16,000 nucleotides of DNA from Chrysomallon squamiferum (taxonomy: Eukaryota > Mollusca > Gastropoda > Neomphalida > Peltospiridae). The stretch is from contig CM022676.1 in the NCBI GenBank assembly GCA_012295275.1, positions 5,528,687-5,544,686 of the forward strand, given 5' to 3'. This document shows positions 1 to 7,433 of the stretch, in pieces; the stretch's first letter is position 1, and each line of letters opens with the position of its first letter. The translations under genes were made by a program, and so were the position numbers. The notes beneath the pieces are model-generated. The model was not told the origin of the DNA. It made no database searches and worked only from the letters and a program-made list of their open reading frames with translations.

Positions 1-114
1 ACAAACTTGTTACACTGCTGGTTCGACATTTTAGAGTATATCGAGACAGTGGTATTTGGATGGTACGTGACAACGATCGATATTCAAATAAAGTTATTGT
101 TAAAGCACCATATG
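1..114 (+). CDS. Ig-like domain exon, 3' part (A-like)
   Basis: The frame starting at base 3 reads KLVTLLVRHF, then RDSGIWMVRDNDRYSNKVIV, up to the donor GTAAAT at 115. This is the E-F-G strand part of the same domain as the exon at 696: the R-D-S-G-x-W-x-V stretch matches its H-S-G-I-W-L-V, and Y-S-N-K-V matches A-S-N-R-I. The F-strand Cys of a classical Ig domain is Val here too. The exon ends one base into a codon (phase 1). Its 5' part lies outside the window, so its mid-domain cysteines cannot be checked. I found no linker exon between it and the next Ig exon, so these two domains appear to be joined directly. Confidence 0.75.
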
Positions 115-695
115 GTAAATATACTTGCTTTTTAATTCTTAGACTGATTTGCACACTAATCTCTGTTTTTTATAAATGTATTGCAACAGCAATAACTGCT
201 GAAAATATAAATATAGTTTTATAATTCAGATTGTTTGAACAAATAAAATGGACATATCCTTTTTTATTTATTTTATTTAATAATACTATCCTTTTTTTTC
301 TCCATTTGTTATAATGCTTACCTTGTTTTCACTAAAAAAAATTAAATTTTTTCTTAAAAATTATTTCATATTGTTCTTATTGAAAATAACAAGATTCGCT
401 ATATATTTGCAATTGTAACCAATTCATAATATCTTTAAACTATAAAGAAATATAGCCAATAATTAATACATAAGAATGCTAGATATTTTTTTGGTAACAT
501 TTAAATGTTTCACACAAGAAGAATGTCAGTTTTAAAACTTTTTTTTACTAGCTTTGTAATGCAAAAATCTAAACAAGAAAGACCAGTGTCACAAAAACAA
601 TTAGATTAAATTATTTAAAAATATTCTCACTCTTCATTCTGACATTCAGCTTGATTATATTTTGTTATTATTATTATTATTTTTTTTTTTTGCAG
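115..695 (+). other. Intron, 581 bp
   Basis: AT-rich intron with donor GTAAAT and acceptor TTTTTGCAG. A (TTA)n run and a poly-T tract at about 664-691 form the acceptor pyrimidine tract. It carries one arm of a 30-bp inverted repeat (173-202). I looked for a Thr-rich linker exon with phase-1 borders and found none. Confidence 0.6.
173..202 (+). repeat. 30-bp inverted repeat, left arm
   Basis: This stretch is an exact reverse complement of 2996-3025. It contains two small internal dyads (ATTGC-AACA-GCAAT and CAGCA-ATAAC-TGCTG). The bases just 5' of it, a T-rich stretch, also loosely resemble the reverse complement of what follows the other arm. It is probably a short dispersed element present in both orientations, not a functional exon. 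Confidence 0.6.
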
Positions 696-995
696 TTACT
701 GGACAGCTTCATGCAGAAACACCTGTTATTGGTAAATCTTTTGTTCTGACTTATACAATGATGTTTGGTCCAATAAGGTCAACATATATGGAGTTCCTTC
801 TGAACTACAAGTTACAAGCAGTATGTTACAGTACATATCCATGTCAGAATAACAAAGGATACATTATTAAAAAAGTATCTGATAGAGTTGTAACTTTGGA
901 GATTCCATCATTTGATGAGACAAAACACAGTGGCATTTGGCTAGTTGATGATAAGAATAGAGCTTCAAACAGAATTGTCTTGCGTGGACCATTTA
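696..995 (+). CDS. Ig-like domain exon, type A' (diverged copy)
   Basis: This 300-bp exon encodes about 100 residues, with phase 1 at both ends (acceptor TTTTTGCAG, donor GTAAGT). Strands can be assigned by eye: PVIGKSFVLTYT (A'/B, residues 10-21), MEFLLNYK (C, 32-39), then a Cys44-X5-Cys50 pair, GYIIKKVSD (55-63), RVVTLEIPSF (E, 64-73), H78-S-G-I-W-L-V84 (F), and SNRIVLRGP (G, 91-99). The B-strand position usually Cys is Tyr20 and the F-strand position is Val84, so the standard Ig disulfide is absent. It is clearly related to the A exons at 5815, 10306 and 15005 but much diverged, and lacks their Asn-Thr-Ser sequon. A second AG at 715-716 would give an in-frame variant seven residues shorter. 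Confidence 0.85.
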
Positions 996-1180
996 GTAAG
1001 TACTAATTTAATTTAACAATGTTACTTCTACTTTGAGCCCATCAGGTACTACTCTGTGCTGGATATTTGAAAACCATAAAGTAAAGAAATTACAGGAAAA
1101 TTTGATAAAGTAAAAAAGTTACTGGAAGATTTTTTTATTTTTCTCTAAATGTGATTTATTTATTTATTTCATGACATCAG

Positions 1181-1234
1181 AAATGCCAGCACCGAAAACA
1201 ACCACTCCACGAACAACTCGACAAACACCAAGAA
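1181..1234 (+). CDS. Thr/Pro-rich linker exon (54 bp)
   Basis: Between acceptor ATGACATCAG and donor GTGAGT lie 54 bp with phase 1 at both ends. The whole codons read MPAPKTTTPRTTRQTPR. Thr, Pro and Arg dominate, as expected for an extended, O-glycosylated spacer. It follows the A' domain after a 185-bp intron and has no clear counterpart in the later repeat units. Confidence 0.72.
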
Positions 1235-1542
1235 GTGAGTTTTTTAAAATATATTTTTATTTATTTATTTATTTATTTATATTTTTATGTAGATAAGAAA
1301 CTTATCTGCACTGTTATTCTGTTATATATTTCCACATTTAAAATTAGTTAAAGGCATTTTTGTATTTCTTTCTGTCACAGTTTACTTGTGGTAGCACAGA
1401 TACATTTTTTTTAGATAATTATTTTATTTGTTTCCAGAGCAATATTTGGTCATGAGATATGATATGTTAAAATAATTTCCTTTTACATTTATATGCATGA
1501 AATAATGTCCCGAAAAACAGACAATGCAACATAAGGCTTGTC

Positions 1543-1578
<36 letters not shown>

Positions 1579-1754
1579 TGTGCTTTATTATCAGCCAAAA
1601 ATATTGTCTAGATCTAATACAATAATGATTTGGAAAACATTTATATAATGTATTAGAGTATATGTTTAGAGTAGATGAACTTACACTCTAATGAGACTAT
1701 TGCCTTATATTTTAAACATTTTTAATATATTTTTGTTTTCTGTAACTGTGATAG
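1235..1754 (+). other. Intron, 520 bp, with microsatellites
   Basis: AT-rich intron with a (TTTA)n run near 1257-1280 and a longer (ATT)n run at about 1544-1578. No further linker exon or RNA gene is seen. Confidence 0.6.
1544..1578 (+). repeat. (ATT)n microsatellite
   Basis: About eleven consecutive ATT units, uninterrupted, inside an intron. Confidence 0.9.
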
Positions 1755-1814
1755 CAACACAACGAACAACATCGGCTACAACAACATATTTAAAAACAAC
1801 TACACAGAGAAGAG
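1755..1814 (+). CDS. Thr-rich linker exon (60 bp)
   Basis: This phase 1-1 exon has a GATAG acceptor and a weaker GTTTGT donor. Whole codons read TQRTTSATTTYLKTTTQRR. Its core resembles the 63-bp linkers at 7371 and 12121 (R-T-T-x-S-A-T-T-T) at both DNA and protein level, so it is the diverged equivalent of that linker in the older half of the array. Confidence 0.72.
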
Positions 1815-2224
1815 GTTTGTCATTACTCTTACATTAATATGAAAAATAAAATTCAATAATTATAATTTACATATTTTCATTTCTGCTAATTTTGCTATTG
1901 GAGGGCTGAAATATAAAGTAATTTATACAAAAAAAACTTTTTGTTTTAGAAATACTGGATATACATTAGATGTGAAAGTGAAGGAATTTGTTTTTAGTTT
2001 TTAGCAGGCAGATTATATTTTTTTAAATTTTGAATTAAGCTTATTAAGAAGATACTGTACCAAAGAATAATTTTAAAATTACTACCTAAATCTACATTAT
2101 ATGTTTGTCTTATGTAACTGTCAACTCTTTGTTTTTTAATGATAATAAAGAAACATTTTTATAATTAAAATTAGAAAAAGATATTAGGTACTAGTAATCA
2201 TTTACAATTTTTTTTTTTTTTCAG
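1815..2224 (+). other. Intron, 410 bp
   Basis: AT-rich intron ending in a long poly-T tract next to the acceptor TTTTCAG. I see no other structure. Confidence 0.6.
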
Positions 2225-2278
2225 TATCAGAAACAACAAGAAGGCCCAGACCATCTAAGACTACATCACAAGTAACTC
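2225..2278 (+). CDS. Thr/Arg/Pro-rich linker exon (54 bp)
   Basis: A very strong poly-T acceptor and a GTAAGT donor flank SETTRRPRPSKTTSQVT, with phase 1 at both ends. A second AG six bases in (exon from 2231) is also in phase, so two isoforms differing by two residues are possible. The dense R-R-P-R run is the most basic stretch of the linkers here and could be a processing site, although that is speculative. Confidence 0.72.
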
Positions 2279-2869
2279 GTAAGTGTGAACTTCTTGTTTG
2301 TATTTCTTTCCATCTCTTGAATAATTTACAAACACTTTTTTGAATTATTAACACCATTTTTTGTTGAAAAAAATTATTTATTATTTCCAGTAATTCTCAG
2401 GTTTGTGTTTATTATTTCTCATTGACTTTCAACTGAATTTTTTATTTGATAAATAAAATCATCTGCAAAATGATTTAGCATTTTATCTTTTGATAAGTCA
2501 AGTATTACATTAATAAATAAACAAATAAATCACTGTCATTCAGATTTTGTTATTTTGTACTTCATTCAACTAAATGCCATGTTAGATAGTTCAATTGAAT
2601 ACAAATACATAATTTTTATGTATTTGTTTTTTCTAGTCATATTATGCTGTACCATTTTTAAATTCCTTTTTCTTTCTCCACATAACAACTGACTTTTATA
2701 TTCCTGCCAAACTATTTTCAGATTACTTTATCATCTAATAATACAGTTTCTCTGCCTGTCAGTCATCAAAAATTTAAATTCTATTTTAATAAGCAGTTCA
2801 AATTGGTATGTATATAAATTTACCAATAGTATTTATGATCTGAATATACACATATTTCTTTGACATCAG
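2279..2869 (+). other. Intron, 591 bp
   Basis: AT-rich intron. Several CAG trinucleotides occur (for example near 2390-2400 and 2720) but none opens a frame-compatible Thr/Pro segment with a usable donor. Confidence 0.55.
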
Positions 2870-2917
2870 AAGCTGTATGGCCAGTACAGGTTAAGTCTAC
2901 ACCACGGCCAGTAAGTG
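2870..2917 (+). CDS. Pro/Val linker exon (48 bp)
   Basis: Between acceptor GACATCAG and donor GTGAGT the whole codons read AVWPVQVKSTPRPVS. A GTAAGT at 2911 is the better consensus donor but would leave the exon at 41 bp and break the phase, so the GTGAGT at 2918 is chosen. It sits in the same place, just before a B-type Ig exon, and has the same length as the linkers at 8150 and 12848, with little sequence left in common. Confidence 0.65.
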
Positions 2918-3690
2918 GTGAGTGTAATAATCTTTTCATTGCCATTCAGTTTTTTAAAATATTATAATTTATTGGTCACATAATTTAAAATGTTATCAGC
3001 AGTTATTGCTGTTGCAATACATTTATTAAAAAAAACAAGTTAACTGCAGAAATTATATTTATCTCTTTTTTTGAATTCATATTCTTTTTTTTCTTTTTTC
3101 CTTTTTTGTTTAAATTTTGGGAATAACTCTGGTTGTTAAAATATCAAGACAGTAATTCTTTTTGCACTTTTTATATTATATATTTTAACAAATGTGCACA
3201 TTTTCAAAAGTAGTATATTGTGTTCTTAGCTAATGACATTGTGGCTTGCAAAATATTAAAGTGAATTGTATAAAATAAAAATATATCGTGGATTGCCTAA
3301 ATAAGCATTATTTGTATTGACATTTAGATTACCATTTTTATTATTATATATAGAACAAATTATTTCTTTTAATAATTCTGTCAGTGAATTTAAATTTTAG
3401 TACCCAGGGTATGACAAAACCAAGACTGAATCATTATGAATCATGCTTTTTCTCTGTATCAAATACCTTTTCTACACTTTGAATCATTTTATCTATTTTT
3501 ATTCTTATACTTTTTAAAATCCTCTGTTATATTTACATGTGACAGTTATGTCAAATGAAGCAACTATTTTATAATTTTCTAATAATTTCTCCTACTTTGA
3601 ACTTCTTAGTTTTGTGTCAGGAATGTAGTTAATAATAAAATAAACATTTATAAGAATATATTCAGTAATAAAGGGTTATATTATTTACAG
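2918..3690 (+). other. Intron, 773 bp (the longest here)
   Basis: AT-rich intron holding the right arm of the 30-bp inverted repeat (2996-3025). It shows little obvious similarity to the 298-bp introns at the equivalent place in the later units. No exon or RNA gene is seen. Confidence 0.55.
2996..3025 (-). repeat. 30-bp inverted repeat, right arm
   Basis: Exact reverse complement of 173-202, lying about 2.8 kb downstream in another intron. Confidence 0.6.
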
Positions 3691-3996
3691 CTATTGGTAT
3701 TCTCACGACTTCAACAGGACCTATAAATGGCAGACCTTTTGTTCTGACCTACACTGATGAAAAAGGATTTGCAGATGCAACCATCACTGCATTCAGTTTG
3801 AACGGCTGGTCACAAGGATACTGTTTAAAAGGAAAATCATGTTCAGGTTTGAATGAAAACATCATCACAAAAGTGTCTGACACTGTTCTCACTCTGGAAA
3901 TTCCCGAATTTATGGAGAGCAACCACACAGGGTTTTGGGAAGTAATAAAAGCTGGAAAGTTTTCAAACAGAATAACTCTGCGAGGCCCATATCCAA
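3691..3996 (+). CDS. Ig-like domain exon, type B (first copy)
   Basis: This 306-bp exon encodes 102 residues, phase 1 at both ends, with acceptor TTTACAG and donor GTAATT. Visible segments are NGRPFVLTYT (A'/B, 13-22), ITAFSLNGW (C, 32-40), Cys45-X5-Cys51, ENIITKVSD (56-64), TVLTLEIPEF (E, 65-74), N78-H-T-G-F-W-E-V85 (F) and SNRITLRGP (G, 92-100). Tyr21 and Val85 stand where the Ig disulfide cysteines should be. N78-H-T is an N-glycosylation sequon beside the F strand. From base 3726 onward it is nearly identical to the B exons at 8496 and 13194, while its first 35 bases differ at about ten positions, which suggests gene conversion. Confidence 0.88.
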
Positions 3997-4260
3997 GTAA
4001 TTTGTTTTGTGTATTATAATGTTTCCAAAGTAATATTAATGTAAATTAATGTAAATGTTTTAATTAATTAGAAATCTGATGATTTTTTAAAAACGATTAA
4101 AACAAAATTATTTAGAAACTTCAGTATCTTCCATATTGCCTAAATTCAAAAATAGTATAGACTATAGTATATAAATTACAATTTTATCTGAATGACTCTC
4201 ATCATCAATTAATGTATTGAACATAAAAATAATGATTTATTGTTCTTTTTTCTTTTTAAG

Positions 4261-4281
4261 CATTACCACCACTATTGAAAC
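4261..4281 (+). CDS. 21-bp linker microexon
   Basis: The acceptor TCTTTTTAAG and donor GTAAGT enclose 21 bp encoding LPPLLK after the split codon, phase 1. The same microexon occurs at 9092 and 13790, where the last residue is Thr instead of Lys. Conserved borders in diverged introns support it as a real exon. Confidence 0.65.
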
Positions 4282-4654
4282 GTAAGTTTTCTTATATTTA
4301 TCTGCATAAAGATGATTTGTTTTCTGTTATTTGCTCTTTGGATATTGGACAAAGTCATTTATTGATAAACATGTACTTTGAAATAATACTATAATATATT
4401 GAGATAGAATGTTTTTCTTGCTAATACATGTATCTCGTATTATTTAGAAAAACAAAGACCCCTCTGCAAAAAACAACAACCCCAAAAGACATTCACGTGT
4501 TACGTTCTTTGTGTTATCTGTTTCTTCTTTTAAATTACCTTGTCTTTCACCATTTTACAATGTTTACATTTTTAAAAACATTTAGAATATTGTTATTTTA
4601 TTTATTATTTTTTCCATTTAAAATATGGTGTCATCACTAAATGATTGGAAACAG
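4282..4654 (+). other. Intron, 373 bp, with a possible dead linker exon
   Basis: The intron keeps recognisable similarity to 9113-9430 and 13811-14129. It contains an exon-like segment at 4448-4496 (annotated separately), followed by a T-rich stretch running to the next acceptor. Confidence 0.55.
4448..4496 (+). pseudogene. Possible decayed linker exon
   Basis: After TTATTTAG comes a purine/C-rich segment with Lys, Gln and Pro codons, different in composition from the surrounding T-rich intron. From 4448 to the nearest GT (GTGTTA at 4497) it is 49 bp, which would break the frame; the GT two bases later gives 51 bp but a poor GTTACG donor. The equivalents in the later units are damaged differently. 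It is most likely a linker exon that is being lost. Confidence 0.35.
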
Positions 4655-4675
4655 AACGGCGAACAACAACAACTG
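4655..4675 (+). CDS. 21-bp Thr-rich linker microexon
   Basis: The exon reads RRTTTT after the split codon, with a strong GTGAGT donor and phase 1 at both ends. The acceptor (GGAAACAG) lacks a good pyrimidine tract, which is the main doubt, but a CTAAAT branch-like site lies just upstream. The block is unchanged at 9431 and 14130. Confidence 0.55.
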
Positions 4676-5263
4676 GTGAGTGGTTAGTTTATTCAAATAT
4701 ATATATAAAATTTTGCCAGTATTGTAAAAACAGAATGGCTATTATTTATAATTCACAGAAGTAACAGATACATGTTGTAAAGCAGTATGATATTTTGTTC
4801 ACATTACAAATTGTACATGACAAGCAACATTGTTTTTCTCTTTTTCTTACGCACATACACGCACATATATATCCATTTTCAAGTTTTGAAAACAGAATTG
4901 CTATTATTTATAATTCACTGAAGTAACAGATACATGTTGTAAAGCAGTACATTGTTTTTCTCTTTTTTGTCATGCACATATACACACATATATATCCATT
5001 ATATATGTTACTTTTGCAAAAATGTCAGAATATTAATTTATAATATATATAAACAATGAAAAATTAATATTTTGTTTGAAAAGGGGATCCTAAGTTAACA
5101 ATCATTTATTTCTAATACCAGACTGCACATTAGAGGTTAAAAAAAGTCTCAAATGCTTTTTTTTTGGAGGTAGCAGTGCTATGTTAATATTATTTCTGAA
5201 AATCTTTTCTCATTAATGATTTTAATTTATTAATATTATTATTATTATTTTCACATTTCCCAG
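4676..5263 (+). other. Intron, 588 bp, with an internal duplication
   Basis: Twice the length of the 300-bp introns at the same place in the later units. The excess is a local duplication (4727-4877 and 4889-5000). The last ~180 bp are nearly identical to the later copies. Confidence 0.6.
4727..5000 (+). repeat. Imperfect direct tandem duplication within an intron
   Basis: The segments 4727-4877 and 4889-5000 share the block AAAACAGAAT...TTATAATTCAC, then AAGTAACAGATACATG, then TACACACATATATATCCATT-like ends. The second segment lacks about 40 bp. Neither segment is present at the equivalent sites near 9470 and 14170. Confidence 0.65.
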
Positions 5264-5290
5264 AAGCACCAATGACAACACCAGAACCAC
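5264..5290 (+). CDS. 27-bp linker exon
   Basis: The exon has a strong TTTCCCAG acceptor and a GTAAGT donor and reads APMTTPEP after the split codon, phase 1. The coding bases are the same at 9752 and 14451. It is the last linker before an A-type Ig exon. Confidence 0.7.
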
Positions 5291-5814
5291 GTAAGTCTAT
5301 TTTCTTGTTTGCTAGGGATAGGTGATAGCAAAAATTTCATATTTAAATTTTCAATCACAATTGCACTAACATAATATATAATAAACCATTTATTGTTATT
5401 GATACTATATTTTAAAACAAACAAGAAGATAAAAGACCAACAGCCTGTAGAATAATGAAAAAAGAAAAAGAATGTGTGTATGAGTTCATTAATACTCATA
5501 TATCCTTTTACGTATTCATTGTTGATGTTTCTGTTGAAGTTGTGTTTGTTGCATTTGTTGGAATTATTAGGGTATGAAAACCAGTTACTGGCCAACCTTT
5601 TATTTATTAGAAATAACTTGATATGATTTAAGAAAAAAAATTTCAGTTAAATTCATTTATTTATTGTACATTTGCTTCTTTCATTTTGAAAACTGAATGC
5701 TGAAAATTTACTTAAATATAATTTGTATATCTGAAGAGCTTTTTGTAATTTCACTTCTTTACATCCTTACACTTATTTTTTTGTTGTGATGTTTGTTCAT
5801 AAATTTGTTTACAG
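5291..5814 (+). other. Intron, 524 bp, carrying a ghost Ig exon
   Basis: Near-identical to 9779-10305 and 14478-15004. Besides T-rich tracts it holds a remnant of the 5' end of an A-type Ig exon at 5548-5601, given separately. Confidence 0.6.
5548..5601 (+). pseudogene. Truncated relic of an A-type Ig exon 5' end
   Basis: Codons 5560-5601 read GIIRV-stop-KPVTGQPF, against GVLSVPKPVIGQRF at the start of the real A exon 230 bp downstream. Upstream, TTGTTG..ATGTTT and TTTGTTGC also align with the real intron end, but the acceptor CAG is lost and a TGA replaces the Pro codon. Similarity ends after the F codon, so only the first fifth of a domain survives. Confidence 0.6.
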
Positions 5815-6117
5815 TTGCTGGAGTTCTTAGTGTACCAAAACCAGTTATTGGTCAACGTTTTGTTCTCACCTACACAAAAGCAGGTGGAAACACCTCATCA
5901 TCTGATATAATATTTAGTCTGAATTCCAGACCACAAGGATCGTGTGCTCGCAGGTATTTTTGTAAATCTTCAAAGGGATACATCATGAGAAGACAGTCTG
6001 ACAGAGTTGTCACTCTGGAGATTCCAGTGTTTGATAGGGATGTACACAGTGGAAAGTGGTTGGTTACAGATGACAATCAATATTCTAACAGTATTAAGCT
6101 GATATATCCATACACAA
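5815..6117 (+). CDS. Ig-like domain exon, type A, copy 1
   Basis: This 303-bp exon encodes 101 residues with acceptor TTTACAG, donor GTAAGT and phase 1 at both ends. Visible order: KPVIGQRFVLTYT (A'/B, 9-21), an N26-T-S sequon, DIIFSLNSR (C, 31-39), Cys44-X5-Cys50 with a basic ARRYF between, GYIMRRQSD (55-63), RVVTLEIPVF (E, 64-73), H78-S-G-K-W-L-V84 (F), and SNSIKLIYP (G, 91-99). E-to-F spacing and the S-G-x-W-x-V stretch mirror the D-x-G-x-Y-x-C signature of Ig V/I-set domains with Cys changed to Val; Tyr20 replaces the B-strand Cys. The exon-encoded protein is the same at 10306 and 15005. A TGA two codons past the donor would stop any read-through of the intron. Confidence 0.9.
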
Positions 6118-6325
6118 GTAAGTGACTTGTAAACAAAATAAAGTTCTGAAGAATAATGTTTCTGAATGCTTCAAACCTTGTACTTTTTTTTATTTTATTT
6201 TATTCTTTTTTTTTTTTTATGAAATATTTAATATTAATATACACTGGATATTCTTAATATTTCAAAATAATAATAATTATTTTAATCTGTATTGGTGAAT
6301 TTCGCTTGTTTTGTGTTTTTAACAG

Positions 6326-6361
6326 ACATAGCCAAACCTCCACCACTACAAACACAACCAA
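6326..6361 (+). CDS. 36-bp Pro-rich linker exon
   Basis: Acceptor TTTTTAACAG and donor GTAAGT enclose IAKPPPLQTQP after the split codon, phase 1. It belongs to the 'Q-T-Q-P' version, shared with 11076; the versions at 10819 and 15520 read P-T-Q-A at the end. Confidence 0.72.
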
Positions 6362-6788
6362 GTAAGTCCTCAGATTTATTTATTAGGTTAAAATAGAAAA
6401 AGCTATCCTAATATTTCCAAAACAATTAATGGATTTTATTGTTTGGATCTTGTATTTATTTAATTAGTGGTGTTTTCTGTGTTCTTTTATTACTTGTTTT
6501 ATCATACAGAAACGTGCAACAGTTCTGTTTAGACATTATTTAATAGCAAGAATTAATATATAAATATTATTTTGTTTTATTTACTTATTGTAAAATTATA
6601 TCAAACTGTAAGAAAAGTTAAAGAAATTTGAGTACATTGTAAAGTTCTTTGTTTTATCTTTTTATAGATTGCCTTCAGTTGTTCATCAGTATCAAAATCA
6701 GTTTATGAAAACAAATGAAGACAATTGTACATTTGTTAATATATGTATAATAACTGAAAAGATTATTTTTTGAATTTAATTTCACCAG
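6362..6788 (+). other. Intron, 427 bp
   Basis: AT-rich and near-identical to 11112-11538 and 15556-15982. A TATAG followed by a short non-Thr segment near 6668 was considered as an exon and rejected. No other content is seen. Confidence 0.6.
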
Positions 6789-6926
6789 GCAGTACTCAGG
6801 CACCTCCAACTTCTGAAGCAACCAGACCTGAACAAAAACAAACAACTAAGGCACCCAAATCACAACCAACGCAAATAACTAAAGAACGAAGACCTCCTCC
6901 AACCCAGCCACAAAGGATAACAACAC
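6789..6926 (+). CDS. 138-bp Pro/Thr/Gln/Lys-rich linker exon
   Basis: This is the longest linker, 46 codons with phase 1 at both ends (acceptor TTTCACCAG, donor GTAAGT). It opens with STQAPPTSEATRPEQ, continues with KQTTKAPKSQPTQ, and ends KERRPPPTQPQRITT. There is no Cys, no hydrophobic core and a strong positive charge, so it should be an extended, O-glycosylated stalk. The same exon is complete at 11539-11676, and its first 18 bp end the window at 15983. Confidence 0.8.
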
Positions 6927-7370
6927 GTAAGTTTTATAACCAATTACATTTTTTACCTAAAATTTTAAGGCTGATTGCTGAATGAGCTAGAACATTTTGT
7001 AATTCTTTTATTTAAGTTGTTAACTGGAAATATAACCAGAATAATCGTTATATCACAAAGGGTATACAGCTTGGTGTATAGAAATATGTATTGAAACTTA
7101 CTTGTATGAAATTCAGCTCTTACCCTGGTATTAAATGTATTCTGTTACACTTTGTTATCAGCCAAGATTGGTGTTCATGGGTAACAAAATAAAACAATGC
7201 ACTGGAAATGTATTAAATTTTTATTCTATTTTTGTTTTTAATGAACATTTTATATTACATACTGTATCATAATTTTGAAGAATATAGAAAAAAGCTAATA
7301 TTTATGTTCATAAATTTAATTTTTATTTTAAGTTTACTTTTTTTATTTTATTTTTTTTCATTCTTGATAG
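6927..7370 (+). other. Intron, 444 bp
   Basis: AT-rich, with the acceptor ATTCTTGATAG after a long T-rich tract; the copy at 11677-12120 appears unchanged. No additional feature is seen. Confidence 0.6.
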
Positions 7371-7433
7371 CAATACCACGAACAACAAAATCTGCTACTA
7401 CAACAGCTTTTACACAACGAATATCTACAGGAG
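7371..7433 (+). CDS. 63-bp Thr-rich linker exon
   Basis: Whole codons read IPRTTKSATTTAFTQRISTG, phase 1 at both ends, donor GTACGT. It is homologous to the 60-bp linker at 1755 and, apart from one Ser-to-Phe change, the same as 12121. Confidence 0.75.

Noticed and set aside
662-695. Leu/Phe run before the first complete Ig domain, looking like a signal peptide
   Set aside because: It is the translated (TTA)n and poly-T tract of the acceptor. The real exon starts at 696 and is in phase with the preceding Ig exon.
4428-4640. Open frame of about 70 codons, repeated at 9213-9416
   Set aside because: It runs through the decayed linker segment and a T-rich intron; the Phe/Leu-rich tail is translated poly-pyrimidine. 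The two copies diverge without regard to codons.
5251-5595. Minus-strand open frame of 114 codons, with shorter copies at 9896-10087 and 14595-14786
   Set aside because: It lies opposite an intron and the 27-bp exon, has low-complexity Asn/Phe/Ile composition typical of AT-rich DNA, and persists in three copies only because the whole block is duplicated.
5870-6076. Minus-strand open frame of 68 codons, repeated at 10361-10567 and 15060-15266
   Set aside because: It is the antisense shadow of the A-type Ig exon; no splice or start signal supports it.
6668-6692. Possible 24-bp exon after TATAG
   Set aside because: Length and phase would fit, but the residues (CLQLFI) are unlike any linker, the GTATCA donor is weak, and the sequence is no better kept than the intron around it.
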